From: a virus
DNA length: 46,326 nt
Reading direction: 5' to 3' (one strand)
Virus record (IMG/VR): IMGVR_UViG_3300037099_000186
Span: 1-46,326 of that record
The translations under genes and the position numbers were made by a program. How positions within the stretch are numbered: the first letter of the stretch is position 1; every line of letters begins with the position of its first letter. The notes below the pieces were generated by a model. That model had not been told where the DNA came from, ran no database searches, and worked only from the letters and a program-made list of their open reading frames with translations. Positions 44,770 through 46,326 of the stretch are shown here, piece after piece.

Positions 44770-45378
44770 TTCCGTTGTTGAAGGCGATTCACTTTTGTAT
44801 TGCTCGAATGTGATGATGTTACGCATTCCGTCTTGAATGCGTTGCAGGTCAGCCCTCAGATCGTTCTTGTCGTACGTGGTTGCGTAGTACTTTTCGATCA
44901 CATCGACGTTCGTCAGAAACGGAAGATGTCTTTTGGTGCAATCATACATGTTCAAGAACAATCCATCTTGAGCCTGTTGCAACGTTTCTGGCATGTGCCT
45001 GGATGCGTACGCTTCTTCGCTCTCGAGCACTCGCGCGAACGCCTTCGCCATTCGGGCCATCTTGATCATTCTTCCCCGTAGAATGTACGGATCGCTCGAG
45101 TTGACAAGATCATCACGTGTCCACTTGAGGTTCATGAGACCAACGATTCCATAGTTGTTTTTTACGGGCCCATGATTCCAATACGATCTGTTACGAACGA
45201 CGCAGTTTGTGGCGCCGAGCTCAACGTTGAGATGACACCAAAAGATATAATGGTTATGCGGTCTCGAGTTCTCCCATTTGCCATCGCCGATCTGTCCAGA
45301 TACTTCACCTGACCACAACTGGACGGCTGAGATCGTTGTTAGGATGAGCTTGTCTATTGCCTGTTCTTTGTTGATCAT
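44746..45378 (-). CDS. Conserved phage-type hypothetical protein
   Basis: 210 residues. The segment SGEVSGQIGDGKWENSRPHN followed by HYIFWCHLNV is a pattern found in other phage hypotheticals; the rest is helical (ILRGRMIKMARMAKAFARVL) with a KYYATTYDKNDLR block near the end. The function is unknown. ATG 45378 lies 6 nt from the -10; predicted leaderless. Confidence 0.68.
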   Translation of the reverse strand: MINKEQAIDKLILTTISAVQLWSGEVSGQIGDGKWENSRPHNHYIFWCHLNVELGATNCVVRNRSYWNHGPVKNNYGIVGLMNLKWTRDDLVNSSDPYILRGRMIKMARMAKAFARVLESEEAYASRHMPETLQQAQDGLFLNMYDCTKRHLPFLTNVDVIEKYYATTYDKNDLRADLQRIQDGMRNIITFEQYKSESPSTTEVNLSITP

Positions 45379-45384
45379 GTGTTT

Positions 45385-45413
45385 ATATTACCTCGTAGAT
45401 GAATTTGATTCAC
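45385..45413 (-). promoter_or_regulatory. Phage promoter (GTGAAT-17-TAATAT)
   Basis: -35 GTGAAT overlaps the stop of the next gene; 17 bp; -10 TAATAT; 6 nt to ATG 45378. Confidence 0.6.
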
Positions 45414-45616
45414 AGTTGATCAAGCATGTCAGCCAGCAGCTCTCGCCTGGCCTTACGCTTCCAACGCCGACGTGTTGTCTGCTTTGCTTTTGACCTGCAG
45501 TAGCCACGATATTCCCCCGACTTCGACTGAAACGTGCCGACGCTGCTCTTCGCACCTATCTCGTGGATGTCACCGACATCAGGAAATTCCTCAATGCGTA
45601 CGCCGTAGGGTTTCAT
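45410..45616 (-). CDS. Small basic hypothetical protein
   Basis: 68 residues. The C-terminal half is a strongly basic helix (KAKQTTRRRWKRKARRELLA), a feature of small phage proteins likely to bind nucleic acid. No family is recognised. Confidence 0.6.
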   Translation of the reverse strand: MKPYGVRIEEFPDVGDIHEIGAKSSVGTFQSKSGEYRGYCRSKAKQTTRRRWKRKARRELLADMLDQL

Positions 45617-45625
45617 TGTGTCTCG

Positions 45626-45655
45626 ATTCTATTACGTAGGTTGTCAATGATTCAC
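45626..45655 (-). promoter_or_regulatory. Phage promoter (GTGAAT-18-TAGAAT)
   Basis: -35 GTGAAT, 18 bp, -10 TAGAAT, 9 nt before ATG 45616. Confidence 0.5.
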
Positions 45656-45668
45656 TGAGTGAATATCT

Positions 45669-45989
45669 TCAGCAATCATCGTTGGCATTCACGTAGTCAT
45701 CGAACGACCCGCCTGGTGGAATTCCGATCGACGGTGCGCCGTGTTTGATGTGCCACGTCTGAGCTTCCTGTGGCTCGTACTCATGGTCGAACCCACAATC
45801 ACAGCATGCCTCATAATCTTCAGGAAGAGCCTTTCTGACGCCGCATGTTTCGCACGTTTCGTCGTAGGGCTCGCCGGTCGGAAGTTCAGCTGAAGCGTCC
45901 CACTTTGCAATCGCTTCTTCGCCTGAATCCGCTTCAATCTCAATGTCATAGTGTCTTGTCATTATGACCTTAACAATAAACTTGCACAT
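45669..45989 (-). CDS. Putative zinc-ribbon hypothetical protein
   Basis: 106 residues from ATG 45989, with GAGGAGAA upstream. A small strand-rich N-terminus (KFIVKVIMTRHYDIEIEADS) with EEAIAKW, then Cys pairs CETCG and CCDCG about 20 residues apart, a likely zinc site. Acidic overall. The function is unknown. Confidence 0.64.
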   Translation of the reverse strand: MCKFIVKVIMTRHYDIEIEADSGEEAIAKWDASAELPTGEPYDETCETCGVRKALPEDYEACCDCGFDHEYEPQEAQTWHIKHGAPSIGIPPGGSFDDYVNANDDC

Positions 45990-46015
45990 TGGTGTTCTCC
46001 TCACCTTGTAAGATA

Positions 46016-46044
46016 ATCATAACAGGTTGTTTAATTGGTTGCAC
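46016..46044 (-). promoter_or_regulatory. Phage promoter (GTGCAA-17-TATGAT)
   Basis: -35 GTGCAA, 17 bp, -10 TATGAT, upstream of the zinc-ribbon gene. Confidence 0.62.
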
Positions 46045-46054
46045 CACGTTTACG

Positions 46055-46326
46055 TTACGCTTTCGTCAGCGTATTGTTCTCCAACAACTTCCAACCTTTT
46101 GGCAAAAAGTTGTTTGAAACCAAGAAGCGTGCTCCGGTGAGGTCAGCACCTTCAAGGTCCGCCTTTTCAAGGTTAGCCCATTCGAGGTTCGCCCCTCTGA
46201 GGTTCGCCCATCTAAGGTTCGCCCCTCTGAGGTTCGCCAATCTGAGGTTCACGTCGGTGAGGTTCGCCCCTCTGAGGTTCGCCCCTCTGAGGTTCGCCCT
46301 TCTGAGGTTCGCCAATCTGAGGTTCG
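46055..46326 (-). CDS. Pentapeptide-repeat protein 4, 5' part beyond window
   Basis: The frame is open to the right edge, so the N-terminus is missing; 89 residues are visible. It consists of regular pentapeptides ([19 protein letters not shown] and on) ending in the same cap ([16 protein letters not shown]) as pentapeptide protein 3. The first 95 bp match that gene almost perfectly, with two or three changes near the stop, showing recent duplication or gene conversion. Confidence 0.83.
   Translation of the reverse strand, partial: NLRLANLRRANLRGANLRGANLTDVNLRLANLRGANLRWANLRGANLEWANLEKADLEGADLTGARFLVSNNFLPKGWKLLENNTLTKA

Overview
The window is a piece of the genome of a large tailed phage (Caudoviricetes, jumbo-phage style). 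The host cannot be named. The signs of a phage are a pectate-lyase-fold tailspike, dense mostly overlapping small genes almost all on one strand, two T4-type RNA ligases, a T4-type DNA ligase, four tRNA genes, a phage sigma factor, a MoxR ATPase with a VWA/metallopeptidase partner, and many hypothetical proteins. Several secreted lipoproteins with signal peptides suggest a Gram-negative host. The cysteine-rich SUMF1-like protein and the cysteine-rich lipoprotein have the style of Myxococcota/deltaproteobacterial proteins; that is inference only.

Layout. 1-1905 (+) is the end of a tailspike gene. From 1871 to 39.1 kb nearly everything reads leftward on the minus strand; the one clear exception is a plus-strand glycosyltransferase at 26.8-27.7 kb. 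This central part holds: RNA/tRNA maintenance genes (Rnl1-like and Rnl2-like ligases, Pth2 peptidyl-tRNA hydrolase, a minimal nucleotidyltransferase, tRNA-Leu, -Lys, -Tyr, -Ile); an NADAR protein beside a secreted glucosaminidase-like lysin; a dual-specificity phosphatase broken by a frameshift in a CG repeat; the VWA/metallopeptidase (10.5-11.9 kb) and MoxR ATPase (20.4-21.6 kb); a DNA ligase; a transcription operon at 22.1-24.5 kb; and a surface-glycan cassette at 31.0-34.1 kb. Three separate arrays (about 12.1-13.6, 25.2-26.4 and 37.8-39.1 kb) hold 12 recognisable copies plus three decayed copies of a small paralogous gene family of roughly 85-110 residues.

At about 39.1-39.5 kb degenerate tandem repeats and a cluster of GC-rich hairpins mark a border. 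Beyond it (39.5-46.3 kb) most small genes have their own promoter: pentapeptide-repeat proteins, secreted peptides, a membrane protein and hypotheticals. This looks like an early/host-interaction or moron region.

Three observations stand out. (1) In the small-gene arrays, a 13-14 bp direct repeat flanks a hypervariable segment and is read in different frames on each side; the C-terminal tail of each copy doubles as the ribosome-binding site of the next. (2) A phage promoter with -35 GTGWAH, a 17-18 bp spacer and a TATRAT-like -10 recurs about 28 times; in a dozen cases the -10 lies only 6-7 nt from the ATG, predicting leaderless mRNAs. (3) The sigma factor ends before region 4.2, while a separate small protein in the same operon resembles a region 4.2 helix-turn-helix, suggesting a split sigma that could read this unusual -35.
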